DNA of 64,000 nucleotides from Methylorubrum rhodesianum. Lineage in GTDB: Bacteria; Pseudomonadota; Alphaproteobacteria; Rhizobiales; Beijerinckiaceae. The stretch spans positions 248,001 to 312,000 of the forward strand of contig NZ_JACHOS010000004.1 in assembly GCF_014199985.1 (NCBI RefSeq), given 5' to 3'. This document shows, in pieces, positions 46,869 through 55,754 of this stretch. Made by a program: the position numbers and the translations under genes. Every line of letters begins with the position of its first letter. Within the stretch, counting starts at the first letter, position 1. Below the pieces are notes generated by a model. It ran no database searches. It worked only from the letters and a program-made list of their open reading frames with translations, and was not told the DNA's origin.

Positions 46869-48071
46869 ATGAACGAGCACCTGCGACCCGAACCCGATGC
46901 GGTGCCCGTCACCGCGCCGGGCAACGCGCCGCAGATGCAAGTCCTGCCGACTGCCACCCGCCGCGGTCTCTCGCCGCTCAACCGTCGGCGCCTGGCGAAC
47001 TTCCGGGCCAACCGGCGCGGCTACTGGTCGGCGGTGATCTTCACCGTCCTGTTCGTACTCAGCCTCTTTGCCGAGCTCATCGCCAACGATCGACCGATCG
47101 TGATGCAGTACAAGGGCGAGTGGCTGTTCCCCGTCCTGATCGATTATCCGGACGAGAAGTTCGGCGGCTTCCTCGCCCAGACCGACTACCGCGCCCCCGA
47201 GACGCGCAAGGAGATCGAGGAGAACGGCTGGGCACTCTGGCCGCCGATCCCCTACGCCGACAACACCTACATGCGGGATCTGCCGACCCCTGCGCCCTCG
47301 CCGCCGACCTGGATGCTCAGCGATGAACAGTGCCGCCCCGTGGCCGAACGGGCGGGGGTGAAGGCCGAGGGGCGCGAACTTGGCTGCCGCGACATCGAGT
47401 GGCACTGGCTCGGCACCGATAACGCGACCCGGGACGTGCTGGCGCGCGTCATTTACGGCTTCCGCATCTCGATCCTGTTCGGCCTCGTGCTCGCCGGCAT
47501 CTCGTCGGTCATCGGCGTGATCGCGGGCGCGGTCCAGGGCTATTTCGGCGGCTGGACCGACCTGATCTTCCAGCGGGTCATCGAGATCTGGGGCGCGATT
47601 CCGACGCTCTACCTCATCATCATCATGTCGGCCTTCCTCGTGCCGAGCTTCTTCACCCTGCTCGGCATCCTGACGTTGTTCTCGTGGACGGCTTTGGTCG
47701 GCGTGGTGCGCGCGGAATTCCTGCGCGCACGCAACTTCGAGTACGTGCGGGCGGCCCGCGCGCTCGGCCTGTCGAACGTGCGCATCATGACGCGCCACCT
47801 CCTGCCCAACGCCATGGTGGCGACGCTGACCTTCCTGCCGTTCATCCTGAACGGCTCGGTGACGACCCTGACCTCCCTCGACTATCTCGGCTTCGGCCTG
47901 CCGCCGGGCTCACCCTCGCTCGGCGAGCTGCTGGCGCAGGGCAAGGACAACATCAACGCCCCCTGGCTCGGGCTCACCGGCTTCTTCGTGGTGGCGACGA
48001 TGCTGAGTCTCCTCGTCTTCGCGGGCGAAGCCGTGCGCGATGCGTTCGATCCGAGGAAGACGTTCGGCTGA
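46869..48071 (+). CDS. yejE: ABC transporter permease, YejE type
   Basis: 400-residue inner-membrane permease of the oligopeptide (DppC) family. It has an N-terminal helix near 52-70, a long periplasmic insert (about 75-185) including NDRPIVMQYKGEWLFPV, which is typical of YejE, the WLGTDNATRDVLARVIYGFRIS start of the permease core, and the EAA loop FEYVRAARALGLSNVRIMTRHLLPN. YejABEF imports peptides such as microcin C. The partner genes yejA, yejB and yejF are not next to it. ATG at 46869. Confidence 0.9.
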   Translation: MNEHLRPEPDAVPVTAPGNAPQMQVLPTATRRGLSPLNRRRLANFRANRRGYWSAVIFTVLFVLSLFAELIANDRPIVMQYKGEWLFPVLIDYPDEKFGGFLAQTDYRAPETRKEIEENGWALWPPIPYADNTYMRDLPTPAPSPPTWMLSDEQCRPVAERAGVKAEGRELGCRDIEWHWLGTDNATRDVLARVIYGFRISILFGLVLAGISSVIGVIAGAVQGYFGGWTDLIFQRVIEIWGAIPTLYLIIIMSAFLVPSFFTLLGILTLFSWTALVGVVRAEFLRARNFEYVRAARALGLSNVRIMTRHLLPNAMVATLTFLPFILNGSVTTLTSLDYLGFGLPPGSPSLGELLAQGKDNINAPWLGLTGFFVVATMLSLLVFAGEAVRDAFDPRKTFG

Positions 48072-48078
48072 CGCGGAA

Positions 48079-50307
48079 TCAGCGCCGTGCCTCATCGCTG
48101 CCCGGCGAGCCGCGCCAGCCGGTCTCGACGGTGAAGCCGGCGCTGCGGGTGGCAACGGAATCGCCGCCGACATGGGCGAGGTAGACGCCGGCCTCCACGA
48201 CCAGCGTCCCGTCCGGCTCGTGGTAGCCGAGCTCGCGCGCAGGGACGCGGAAGCTCGCGGTGCCGGTCTCGCCGGAGGCGAGATCGAGGAGCGCGACCCC
48301 CTTCAGCAGGCGCCTGGGCCGGCTTCGGCCCGCGACCGGCTGGCTGATGTAGAGTTGCGCGACCGCCCGGCCCGGCCGCGTGCCGTGATTGGTCACGGCC
48401 GCGCGCACATCCAGCACCGCCTCATGGCGATCACCGACGCCGACATGCGGCTTCACGATCTCCGGCTCGCCGTAGGTGAAGCGGGTATAGGAGAGGCCGT
48501 AGCCGAACGGGAACAGCGGCAGCGGCGATTCGTCGGCGTAGCCCATGGTCCAGCGCGAATTCGGGATATGCGGGCGCCCGCCGGGCAGCGCGTCGTAGGT
48601 CAGCGGCAATTGACCGACCTTGCGCGGCCAGGAGACCGGAAGCTTGCCCGACGGGCTGGCGTCGCCGAACAGCGTCTCGGCGATGGCCGGTCCGCCCTCC
48701 AGGCCCGGAAGCCACGCCATCAGCACCGCCTGCGCCTGCTCCAGTGCATCGCCGAGTTCGGTTGGGCGTCCGCCGACCACGACGAGCGCGACCGGCTTGC
48801 CCGGCCTGGAGATCGCGGCGAGAAGGTCGTGCTGCAGGCCCGGCCAGGCGAGGGTCGCGCTCGACGACCCCTCGCCCGAGCGATCCCGCGGCTCGCCCAT
48901 CACCGCGACGACGAGATCGGCCCTCTCCGCGGCCTCAACGGCTTCGGGAAACCCCGCGCGGCTGTCGCAGACCCGCGGGCAGCCCGGTGCGAAGTCGATT
49001 GCGACGCCGGCCGCGGCGGCGCGCTCGCGCAGGCCCGCCAGGACCGTCACCGCGTCCCATTCCTGCCCGGCGCCCTCGTGCGGTCCGACCTGATCCCAGG
49101 CGGAATCGGCGAAGGGACCGATGACGGCGATGCGGCGCACGCGAGCCGGATCGACCGGCAGCAGATCCTCGCGGTTCTGCAGCAGAACGAGACTGGCCCG
49201 CGCCGCCTCACGGGCGAGCCGCCGTGTCTCGGGCCGCAGCAGCTTCTCCTCGGCGCCGGCCGGATCGATCACCGGGCGGTCGAACAGACCGAGCCCGAAC
49301 TTCAGCCGCAGCACCCGGCGCACCGCGGCATCGACCACGGTCTCGGAGATGCGCCCCGCCCGCACCTCGTCGGGCAGGTGGCGCAGGAAGAGCCCGCTCG
49401 TCATATCCATATCGACACCGGCCAGCAGCGCCTTGCGTGCCGCCTCCGCCCCGTCACGGGCGACGCCATGCTTCATCAGGCTCGCGACCGCCTGCCAATC
49501 GGCCACGACGAGGCCGGAAAATCCCATTTGCCGGCGGAGCAGCCCCGCCAGCAACGCCGGGTCGGCGGTGGCGGGCAGGCCGTTCATCGCGGTGAGCGCC
49601 GTCATCACCGCATCGGCACCGGCACGGATGCCGTCCCGGAACGGCGGCAGGTGAAGGTCGTGCAGTTCGGTGGGCGCGACGAAGGTGGCGTCGTAATCGC
49701 GTCCACCCAGCACCGCACTGTAGCCCGCGAAATGCTTGAGCGTGCTCGCGAGGCCACCGTCGCGAAAACCCTCGACCTGCGCGGCGGCGAGCCGCCCCGT
49801 CAGCCACGGATCCTCGCCGAGCCCCTCGACCACCCGGCCCCAGCGCAGGTCGCGAGCGACGTCCGCCATCGGCGAGAACGTCCAGTTGAGGCCGACGCCC
49901 ACGGATTCGCGTGCCTGCGCGGCGGCGGCGCGGCGCACGAGGCCGGCATCGAAACTCGCGGCCAGAGCGAGCGGCAGGGGGAAGATGGTGCGGTAGCCGT
50001 GGACGATATCGAGGCCGACGAGCAGCGGAACCCCGAGCCGCGACGAGCGCGCGAGCCGGTCGGCCTGCGCGATGAGGCCGGCATTGTTGAAGTTGATGAC
50101 CGCCCCGACCTCGCCGCGGCGGAGGCTGTCGAGATCGAGGATCGGCTCGTGCGAGATCAGGTTGAGCTGACCGGCCTTCTCTTCCAGCGTCATGCGCGAG
50201 AGCAGCGCCTCGATCCGGGGCTCGACCGGCTCGGCGGGCCGGGCCGGACCGATGAGGAGAACGCAGCACGCGATACCGTAGAGGATTTCCCGAGCCAGCC
50301 GCCGCAT
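48079..50307 (-). CDS. bglX: Glycoside hydrolase family 3 beta-glucosidase
   Basis: 742-residue exported GH3 enzyme. After a signal peptide (MRRLAREILYGIACCVLLIG) comes the barrel domain with LNWTFSPMADVARDLRWGRVVEG and the nucleophile Asp near 270 in GLVVADWQAV. Then follow the sandwich domain (AVIGPFADSAWDQVGPHEG, LVVAVMGEPRDRSGEGSS) and a C-terminal fibronectin-like domain. LSYTRFTYG is the usual end-of-sandwich signature. It releases glucose from beta-oligosaccharides in the periplasm. ATG at 50307 is chosen because GGGGAG lies 8 bases upstream; a GTG two codons earlier is too close to it. Convergent with yejE. Confidence 0.93.
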   Translation of the reverse strand: MRRLAREILYGIACCVLLIGPARPAEPVEPRIEALLSRMTLEEKAGQLNLISHEPILDLDSLRRGEVGAVINFNNAGLIAQADRLARSSRLGVPLLVGLDIVHGYRTIFPLPLALAASFDAGLVRRAAAAQARESVGVGLNWTFSPMADVARDLRWGRVVEGLGEDPWLTGRLAAAQVEGFRDGGLASTLKHFAGYSAVLGGRDYDATFVAPTELHDLHLPPFRDGIRAGADAVMTALTAMNGLPATADPALLAGLLRRQMGFSGLVVADWQAVASLMKHGVARDGAEAARKALLAGVDMDMTSGLFLRHLPDEVRAGRISETVVDAAVRRVLRLKFGLGLFDRPVIDPAGAEEKLLRPETRRLAREAARASLVLLQNREDLLPVDPARVRRIAVIGPFADSAWDQVGPHEGAGQEWDAVTVLAGLRERAAAAGVAIDFAPGCPRVCDSRAGFPEAVEAAERADLVVAVMGEPRDRSGEGSSSATLAWPGLQHDLLAAISRPGKPVALVVVGGRPTELGDALEQAQAVLMAWLPGLEGGPAIAETLFGDASPSGKLPVSWPRKVGQLPLTYDALPGGRPHIPNSRWTMGYADESPLPLFPFGYGLSYTRFTYGEPEIVKPHVGVGDRHEAVLDVRAAVTNHGTRPGRAVAQLYISQPVAGRSRPRRLLKGVALLDLASGETGTASFRVPARELGYHEPDGTLVVEAGVYLAHVGGDSVATRSAGFTVETGWRGSPGSDEARR

Positions 50308-50437
50308 CGTCACCGCTCCCCGGGAGCGGATTCGACCGCCCTCTGCCGGGGCGCGACGATGCCTCAGTCAGGGGCGTTCCGTCGATGCGCCGTCGGCGGG
50401 CATTTCAGGGCAGCGGCCCAATCGGTGTGGAAGGCGC

Positions 50438-51652
50438 TCACGACGGGCGCATCCGGCGTCGCCCGGCGGCCGCATGCAGAGCGGTACCGGCGGGCTCGTC
50501 GGCGAGGGGAAGCGGATAGTCCTGCGAGGTGACCACACGGTCCCGACCGGACCGTTTGGCGCGATAGAGGGCGTCGTCGGCGCGGCGCAACAGATAGTCG
50601 AGGCTGCCGCCGATCTGGCTCTCGACGGCGACGCCGACGCTCACGCTCATCGCCAGATCCGGATAGTCCGGGTGGGTGAAACGGGCGACGCCGGCTCGGA
50701 TCCGCTCGCCGATGCGCGCCGCCGCCCGTTCGTCGTAGCGCGGAAGCAGGCAGGCGAACTCCTCACCGCCCATTCGTCCGAACAAGGCTCCGGGCGGCAG
50801 CATCGGAGCCGCGATGTGACAGAACGCGGCCAGAGCCGCATCGCCGACACTGTGGCCGTGGCGGTCGTTAATCATCTTGAAGTGATCGAGATCGAACAGC
50901 AGAAGCGCGGCGGGTGCAACCGCGAGGCGCTGCTCGGCCCCTGCGACCAGGGCCCGGCGGTTGGCGATCCCGGTCAGGGCATCGGTTTCGGCAGCCAGCC
51001 GCTGCTCGCGCTCGGCCCGCTCCTTGGTCAGCGCCATGAACGTGAAGGCGATCGCCACCGAGAACAGCGTTCCGGTGAAGCAGAGGATGGCGAACCAGGG
51101 CGAGGCGGTCCCCACGGATGCCGGGAGCGGCGTCGTGACCGCCAGCGGCACACGGAGTCCGTAGAGTGCGGCGTAGGTCGCGAGCAGGACGAGGGCCGGA
51201 TAGCGCGACACCAGCGACTCGGCGCGGCCCTGCCAGATCGTGACCGCGCCGACGCCGCAATACAAACCTGCGCTCAGTGAGGCGAGGATGACCCGGGCGG
51301 GAAGCGACTCGTAGAAGGCGGGAACGGCACAGGCGGCGAGCCAGATGACCGCGCCGGCCAGAGCCCAGTCGAGTCGCGGCGGACGGCGCTCGAAGGCCCG
51401 CACGCCGCTCCAGATCAGACCGTAGGCACCGATCATCAGCGCGTTCGCGATGCCGATGGACAAGCTGTCGGGAATCTGACCGCGCATGGACAGCAGCAGC
51501 GAGGCGCCGCTCCCGACGATATGCGCGATGCCCCAAACCACCAGGGCGCGCTCGCGGCGAGCCTGGCTCCACGACAGCAGGAACAGCACACCGACCGTAA
51601 AGGTGACGGCGGCCGTCATCATGAAAAGCGTGGGAGGGTCGAGGCGCATCAT
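50438..51652 (-). CDS. Membrane diguanylate cyclase
   Basis: 404 residues: an N-terminal seven-or-so helix membrane region (1-210) without a named sensor domain, a short coiled linker (TKERAEREQRLAAETDALTGIANRR) and a GGDEF domain with an intact active site, RMGGEEFACLL near 291-300. It makes cyclic di-GMP. The RxxD inhibitory site usually five residues before the signature is absent. DTALTG/NRR and LFDLDHFKMINDRHGHSVGD are typical. The promoter region upstream is unusually AT-rich (51655-51837). Confidence 0.92.
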   Translation of the reverse strand: MMRLDPPTLFMMTAAVTFTVGVLFLLSWSQARRERALVVWGIAHIVGSGASLLLSMRGQIPDSLSIGIANALMIGAYGLIWSGVRAFERRPPRLDWALAGAVIWLAACAVPAFYESLPARVILASLSAGLYCGVGAVTIWQGRAESLVSRYPALVLLATYAALYGLRVPLAVTTPLPASVGTASPWFAILCFTGTLFSVAIAFTFMALTKERAEREQRLAAETDALTGIANRRALVAGAEQRLAVAPAALLLFDLDHFKMINDRHGHSVGDAALAAFCHIAAPMLPPGALFGRMGGEEFACLLPRYDERAAARIGERIRAGVARFTHPDYPDLAMSVSVGVAVESQIGGSLDYLLRRADDALYRAKRSGRDRVVTSQDYPLPLADEPAGTALHAAAGRRRMRPS

Positions 51653-51737
51653 ATTCTGGCAAAGGTCCGGCCGAGCGAACCTTTGCGCCTCCTCTCCCCG
51701 TCCTGATCCAACCCAGAGGGTCAGACTACGACCTCGA

Positions 51738-51772
51738 TGTCAACGGTATTACAGGAATTCGCCTTCGAATTC
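51738..51772 (-). promoter_or_regulatory. Promoter-like region and 18-base palindrome upstream of the diguanylate cyclase
   Basis: A perfect palindrome, GAATTCG-CCTT-CGAATTC (51755-51772), sits 11 bases upstream of a consensus -35 TTGACA (51738-51743, minus strand). No good -10 follows at the standard spacing, so the promoter is tentative. The palindrome may be an operator. The island is much richer in AT than its surroundings. Confidence 0.35.
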
Positions 51773-51837
51773 GGCAGCAACGCGCTCACATACCTGCCAG
51801 AAATTAGGCAATGTGGTATAATTCGATACAGTTCTTC

Positions 51838-52809
51838 TCAGGAAACAGTTCCGACCTCGATGTAATCGCCTGCATCGTTCAGCGGATGGAGGTCGCGCAC
51901 CATGCCCTTCAACCGTTCGTCGAGGACGTGGGTATAGATCTGTGTCGTCGAGATGTCGGCATGCCCCAGCAATTCCTGGACGACGCGCAGATCGGCGCCG
52001 TTCTGGAGCAGGTGGCTGGCGAAGGCGTGGCGCAGAACGTGCGGGCTGACCCGATCCGTGCGAAGGCCGGCGGCTGCGGCGGCGTGCTTGAGGTCGCGGG
52101 CGAAGGCCTGACGGGTCAGATGGCCGCTCTCGCTCTCGGCCGGAAACAGCCAGGGACCGTCGGCGGGCAGCAGCGCGACATGGGCGCGCATCGCATCCCG
52201 CGCGAGATCGGTCAGCGGCACGAGGCGCTCGCGTCCGCCCTTGCCCTTGACCACGAGGTAGCGCTCGCGGGTCGCGGCGGCCGAGCGCGGCAGCGCCACC
52301 AGTTCTGAGACGCGCAGGCCCGTGGCGTAGAGCAGTTCGAGCAGGCAGAGCATCCGGGAGGCGGCACGGGCCTCCGACCGGTTGTCGCCCGCCGCATCGA
52401 CCCGCTCGCGCGCCGTCGCGAGCAGACGGTCGACTTCCTCCACCGAAAGGATCTTCGGCAGGCCCTTGGCGCGGCGCGGGGCGGCGACCGGCGCGGTCGG
52501 GTCCGTCTCGGCATAGCCTTCGGCATAGAGGAAGCGATGGAAGCCGCGAATGCAGGAGAGGCGCCGGGCGGCCGAGGACGCCTTCAGCCCACGAGGCTCG
52601 AGAGAGGCGATGTAGGCGCGGACTTGGTCGGCATTCGCCTCCTCGGGATCGATCCCGCCGTTCGCGAGATATCCGAGATAATCGTCGAGATCGCGCCGGT
52701 AGGCCGCCAGGGTGTTGGCTGCCGCGCCCCGCTCGGCGGCGAGCATTTCGAGAAAGAGTTGGCCCGGATCCTCCGCCCCGCCCGAGGGCGCGGAACCGTC
52801 CGCGCTCAT
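51838..52809 (-). CDS. xerD: Site-specific tyrosine recombinase XerD
   Basis: 323-residue tyrosine recombinase that resolves chromosome dimers at dif with XerC. The N-terminal SAM-like domain is at about 15-105. Catalytic residues are Arg166 (TGLRVSELVAL), Lys190 (VKGKGGRERLVPL), His257 and Arg260 (SPHVLRHAFASHLL), His283 (LLGHADISTTQIYTHV) and Tyr292. XerD rather than phage integrase is supported by length, its neighbour gene and lack of mobile DNA around it. Its start overlaps the stop of the upstream small gene by four bases. Confidence 0.94.
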   Translation of the reverse strand: MSADGSAPSGGAEDPGQLFLEMLAAERGAAANTLAAYRRDLDDYLGYLANGGIDPEEANADQVRAYIASLEPRGLKASSAARRLSCIRGFHRFLYAEGYAETDPTAPVAAPRRAKGLPKILSVEEVDRLLATARERVDAAGDNRSEARAASRMLCLLELLYATGLRVSELVALPRSAAATRERYLVVKGKGGRERLVPLTDLARDAMRAHVALLPADGPWLFPAESESGHLTRQAFARDLKHAAAAAGLRTDRVSPHVLRHAFASHLLQNGADLRVVQELLGHADISTTQIYTHVLDERLKGMVRDLHPLNDAGDYIEVGTVS

Positions 52810-52958
52810 CGGCCGCCCGGCTGGAGCTTCGCGGGAGGAATCGTGACGCTCATCTCCCGCGGCGTCGGCTGGACGAAGGTCGCCAAGGCGAACATGCCGG
52901 CGAAGACGAGACCCGCGAGAATCGCGATCGTGGCGAGGAAACGAAACAGGGTGGGCAA
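52806..52958 (-). CDS. Small membrane protein coupled to xerD
   Basis: With the TTG start at 52958 the product is 50 residues: PTLFRFLATIAILAGLVFAG membrane segment, then FALATFVQPTPREMSVTIPP, a conserved short tail. GAAAGG lies about 9 bases before the TTG. Homologous short proteins sit in front of xerD in many Hyphomicrobiales, so the short form is preferred over the 92-residue reading from an upstream ATG at 53084, whose first 42 residues are Pro/Arg-rich noise. Its stop overlaps the xerD start (ATGA). Function unknown. Confidence 0.72.
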   Translation of the reverse strand: MPTLFRFLATIAILAGLVFAGMFALATFVQPTPREMSVTIPPAKLQPGGR

Positions 52959-53125
52959 GGGAACCGGCCTTTCGCCGAGGATACGCGGACGAGCGGGTCG
53001 TGTTGCGATGCGCAAACCGTGGGCTTCGATCACACGGCCCCGAGGCAAAGGCAAGGTCTCGCCGAACACAGCCGGTCCGGTCAATGGATCGGCCGCGAGA
53101 CCGCCGCCCGCCCCCTGCCCGGCGT

Positions 53126-53905
53126 TCAGAACCGGTTCTTCCAGGCCCGCAACGCGGTGAACACCGCCGACGGATCGGAGCCCGGCTCCAGACCGGCCGA
53201 GCGGGCGAGAACCGGCTCGCCCACGCGCAGGAACGGGTTGGTGGCCTTCTCCTCGCCGATGGTCGAGGGAATCAGGAAGCCGCCCGTCTCGGCGAGCCGC
53301 CCGGCCTCGGCCACGCGCTCCTTCAGGTCGGCGTTGTCCGGATCGGCGGCAAGGGCGAAGCGACCATTCGAGAGCACATAATCGTGGCCGCTATAGACCG
53401 CCGTCGCGTCGGGCAGGTCGAGGAAGCGGGCGAGGGAGCGCCAGAGCGTCGCCGGCTCGGCCTCCATCACCCGGCCACAACCGAGGGTGAACAGGGTGTC
53501 GCCCGCAAACACCACGCCGGCATCGGCGAAGTAATAGGTGACGTGGTCGGCGCAGTGGCCCGGCGTTTCCCACACCTGTCCTGAGAGGCCGCCGACCGTC
53601 ACCGTGTCGCCCTCCCCGACGTAGCGGGCCGCACCCGGCACCGCCGAGCGGGCCTTCTCCGGCGCGGTGACCCGCGCGCCGGTGCGCTCCACCACCTCCG
53701 GGATTCCCTCAATGTGGTCGGCGTGGCGGTGGGTGACGAGGATATCGGTGAGCTGCCAACCCTCCGCGTCGAGGACGGCGAGCACCGGCCCAGCCTCCGG
53801 CACGTCGATGGCGGCGCAGGCGCCGCTCGCGGGATCGCGGATCAGTACGCCGATATTGTCGCTCCGGCACAGGAAGGTGCGGATTTCGGGGGCCGCTCTC
53901 GTCAT
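53126..53905 (-). CDS. gloB: Hydroxyacylglutathione hydrolase (glyoxalase II)
   Basis: 259-residue metallo-beta-lactamase-fold hydrolase that splits S-lactoylglutathione to lactate and glutathione. Metal ligands are His59, His61, Asp63, His64 (VTHRHADHIEG), then His in TPGHCADHVTY, Asp in FAGDTLFTLGCGR and His in VYSGHDY. The C-terminal NPFLRV and AWKNRF tail is the glutathione-binding helix. ATG at 53905 has AAAGGG 7 bases before it; the frame stays open further up without similarity. Confidence 0.94.
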   Translation of the reverse strand: MTRAAPEIRTFLCRSDNIGVLIRDPASGACAAIDVPEAGPVLAVLDAEGWQLTDILVTHRHADHIEGIPEVVERTGARVTAPEKARSAVPGAARYVGEGDTVTVGGLSGQVWETPGHCADHVTYYFADAGVVFAGDTLFTLGCGRVMEAEPATLWRSLARFLDLPDATAVYSGHDYVLSNGRFALAADPDNADLKERVAEAGRLAETGGFLIPSTIGEEKATNPFLRVGEPVLARSAGLEPGSDPSAVFTALRAWKNRF

Positions 53906-54209
53906 CGAAGACCCTTTCGCCAGAACTGACTTCTCTCGGCCGGCGTTCTCGCCCGGACCGGTGGCACAAGCCAAGGACGAGCCGAGCGCGGGACGCGCCG
54001 GCTGCGGAACCGTTGCAGGATCGTCACGGTTCCGAAACCGGAGTACCGCCACGCTTGCGCGCGGCCCAGCGGTGGAGTTGCCGGACCGGCTTTCCGCCCC
54101 CACGCGCCGCCCCCGCTTGCCGGACGGGCCCGCGATCCCCATTGATGCCGCATCAGCCTTGCGACATCCGTCTCGTGGAGGACAACCGGCCGTGCCGGCA
54201 CCCCATCCG
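53906..54209. promoter_or_regulatory. Divergent region between gloB and methyltransferase gene
   Basis: 304 bases without a supported gene; both promoters should lie here. No clear promoter pair or large repeat was seen. Confidence 0.4.
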
Positions 54210-54944
54210 ATGCGCCTCGACGTCACGGACCTGCGCGCCTTCTACGCCTCTCCGCTCGGCGTCGTCACCCACCGCGTCGTCGGCCGAGCCATTCACGGCT
54301 TCCTCGGCTCGGTCTCGGGTCTGCGCGTGCTCGGCCTCGGCTACGTCACGCCCTATCTCGGCCCCGTCCACGTCATCGCCGAGCGCACGCTGGCCTTCAT
54401 GCCGGCGACGCAGGGGGTGGTGAACTGGCCCTCCAGCGGCCGTTCGGTGACCGCACTGGCCGATCTCACCATGCTGCCCCTGCCCGAGGCGGCGGTCGAT
54501 CGCGTCATCCTCGTTCACGCGCTGGAAGCGGTCGAGAGCCCGAGCGAACTCTTGGCCGACGTCTGGCGCGTGCTGACACCGGGTGGGCGCCTGATCCTCG
54601 TCGTACCCAACCGCACCGGCGTCTGGGCGCGGCGCGACGCGACACCCTTCGGGCACGGCCAGCCCTACAGCCGCTCGCAGCTCTCGCGGCTGATGCGCGA
54701 CACGCTGTTCTCGCCGGAGGGCTGGGCCGAGACCCTGTACATGCCGCCGATTCGCAGCCGCTTCTGGTTGCGCACCGCCGCGGCTTGGGAGCGGTTCGGC
54801 ACTGGTCTCGCCATGCCCTTCGCCGGCCTCCACGTGGTCGACGCGACCAAGCAGCTCTACCGGCCGATCGCGGTGCGGCAGGTCCGTCGCCTGGAGAGCC
54901 GCGTGCCGGCGCGGGTGCTGGTGCCGGCGGGACAGCCGGGCTAA
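54210..54944 (+). CDS. SAM-dependent methyltransferase (class I, diverged)
   Basis: 244-residue protein. LRVLGLGYVTPYLG near 38-51 is the nucleotide-loop region, and VILVHALEAVESPSELLADVWRVLTPGGRLILVVPNR is the classical post-II/III methyltransferase block. A basic tail with conserved AVDATKQLYRP-like residues follows. It is found divergent from gloB in related genomes. Substrate unknown. ATG at 54210 fits the family. Confidence 0.84.
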   Translation: MRLDVTDLRAFYASPLGVVTHRVVGRAIHGFLGSVSGLRVLGLGYVTPYLGPVHVIAERTLAFMPATQGVVNWPSSGRSVTALADLTMLPLPEAAVDRVILVHALEAVESPSELLADVWRVLTPGGRLILVVPNRTGVWARRDATPFGHGQPYSRSQLSRLMRDTLFSPEGWAETLYMPPIRSRFWLRTAAAWERFGTGLAMPFAGLHVVDATKQLYRPIAVRQVRRLESRVPARVLVPAGQPG

Positions 54945-54983
54945 AGCCCCCGACCCTCTCACGCTTTGCCGAGCCGGGCCCGC

Positions 54984-55673
54984 ATGCTGGCATCCATCGG
55001 ATTCGAGACCGTGCTGACGAGCTTCCTGCTCGCGCTGTCCGGACTGTTCTCCATCGTGAATCCGGTCGGCTCGGCGCTGATGTTCGCGCAGATCACTGCG
55101 GAACGCTCGCAGGCGGAGCGGGCGGAGCTGTCGCGCCGGATCGGCTTCTACGCCGCCCTGGTGATGCTCGCCGCCCTCTGGGCCGGTGCTCCGATCCTCA
55201 ACTTCTTCGGCGTGTCGCTCGCAGCGCTCCGCATCGCCGGCGGCCTGTTCGTGGCGGCCTTCGCCTGGACCCTGCTCAACGCCCCTGAAACGCGGGAGGC
55301 GCGCAAACATGCCGAGGCGGAACCGGAGGCCGGCGAGAACCTCGCCGAAGTCGCCTTCTTTCCGCTCACCCTCCCCTTCACCACCGGACCCGGCACCATC
55401 GCGGTCGCCATCGCGCTCGGCGCCAACCGCCCCTCCGAACCGGGCGACCTCGCCGGCTTCTTCATCGGCGCCTCCCTGGCCGCCATGGCCATTGCCGGTA
55501 TGATCCGCCTCGCTTACGGATCGGCGGACCGGGTCGTGACCCTGATCGGGCCGGTGCGGGCGCGGGTGCTCGGACGGCTCTCGGCGTTCCTGCTGCTGTG
55601 TGTCGGCACGCAGATCACCGTCAACGGCGTGTCGGACGTCCTGGGGCCGCTGATCGCGTCGCAACGGGTCTAG
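54984..55673 (+). CDS. MarC-family integral membrane protein
   Basis: 229 residues with six predicted helices. Family marks are LFSIVNPVGSALMFAQIT near the N-terminus and FFPLTLPFTTGPGTIAVAIALGA in the second half, the repeated PxxP-like loop of MarC/YchE proteins. Function is unresolved despite the old multiple-antibiotic-resistance name. ATG at 54984; a TTG at 54966 is possible. Confidence 0.9.
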   Translation: MLASIGFETVLTSFLLALSGLFSIVNPVGSALMFAQITAERSQAERAELSRRIGFYAALVMLAALWAGAPILNFFGVSLAALRIAGGLFVAAFAWTLLNAPETREARKHAEAEPEAGENLAEVAFFPLTLPFTTGPGTIAVAIALGANRPSEPGDLAGFFIGASLAAMAIAGMIRLAYGSADRVVTLIGPVRARVLGRLSAFLLLCVGTQITVNGVSDVLGPLIASQRV

Positions 55674-55754
55674 AGGGACGGTTGAGGGTGGCCTTCCGGG
55701 CGACAAGCGGCCCGGTGAGGGCCGGACATCCATCGAAGCGGAAAGTCGACCATC

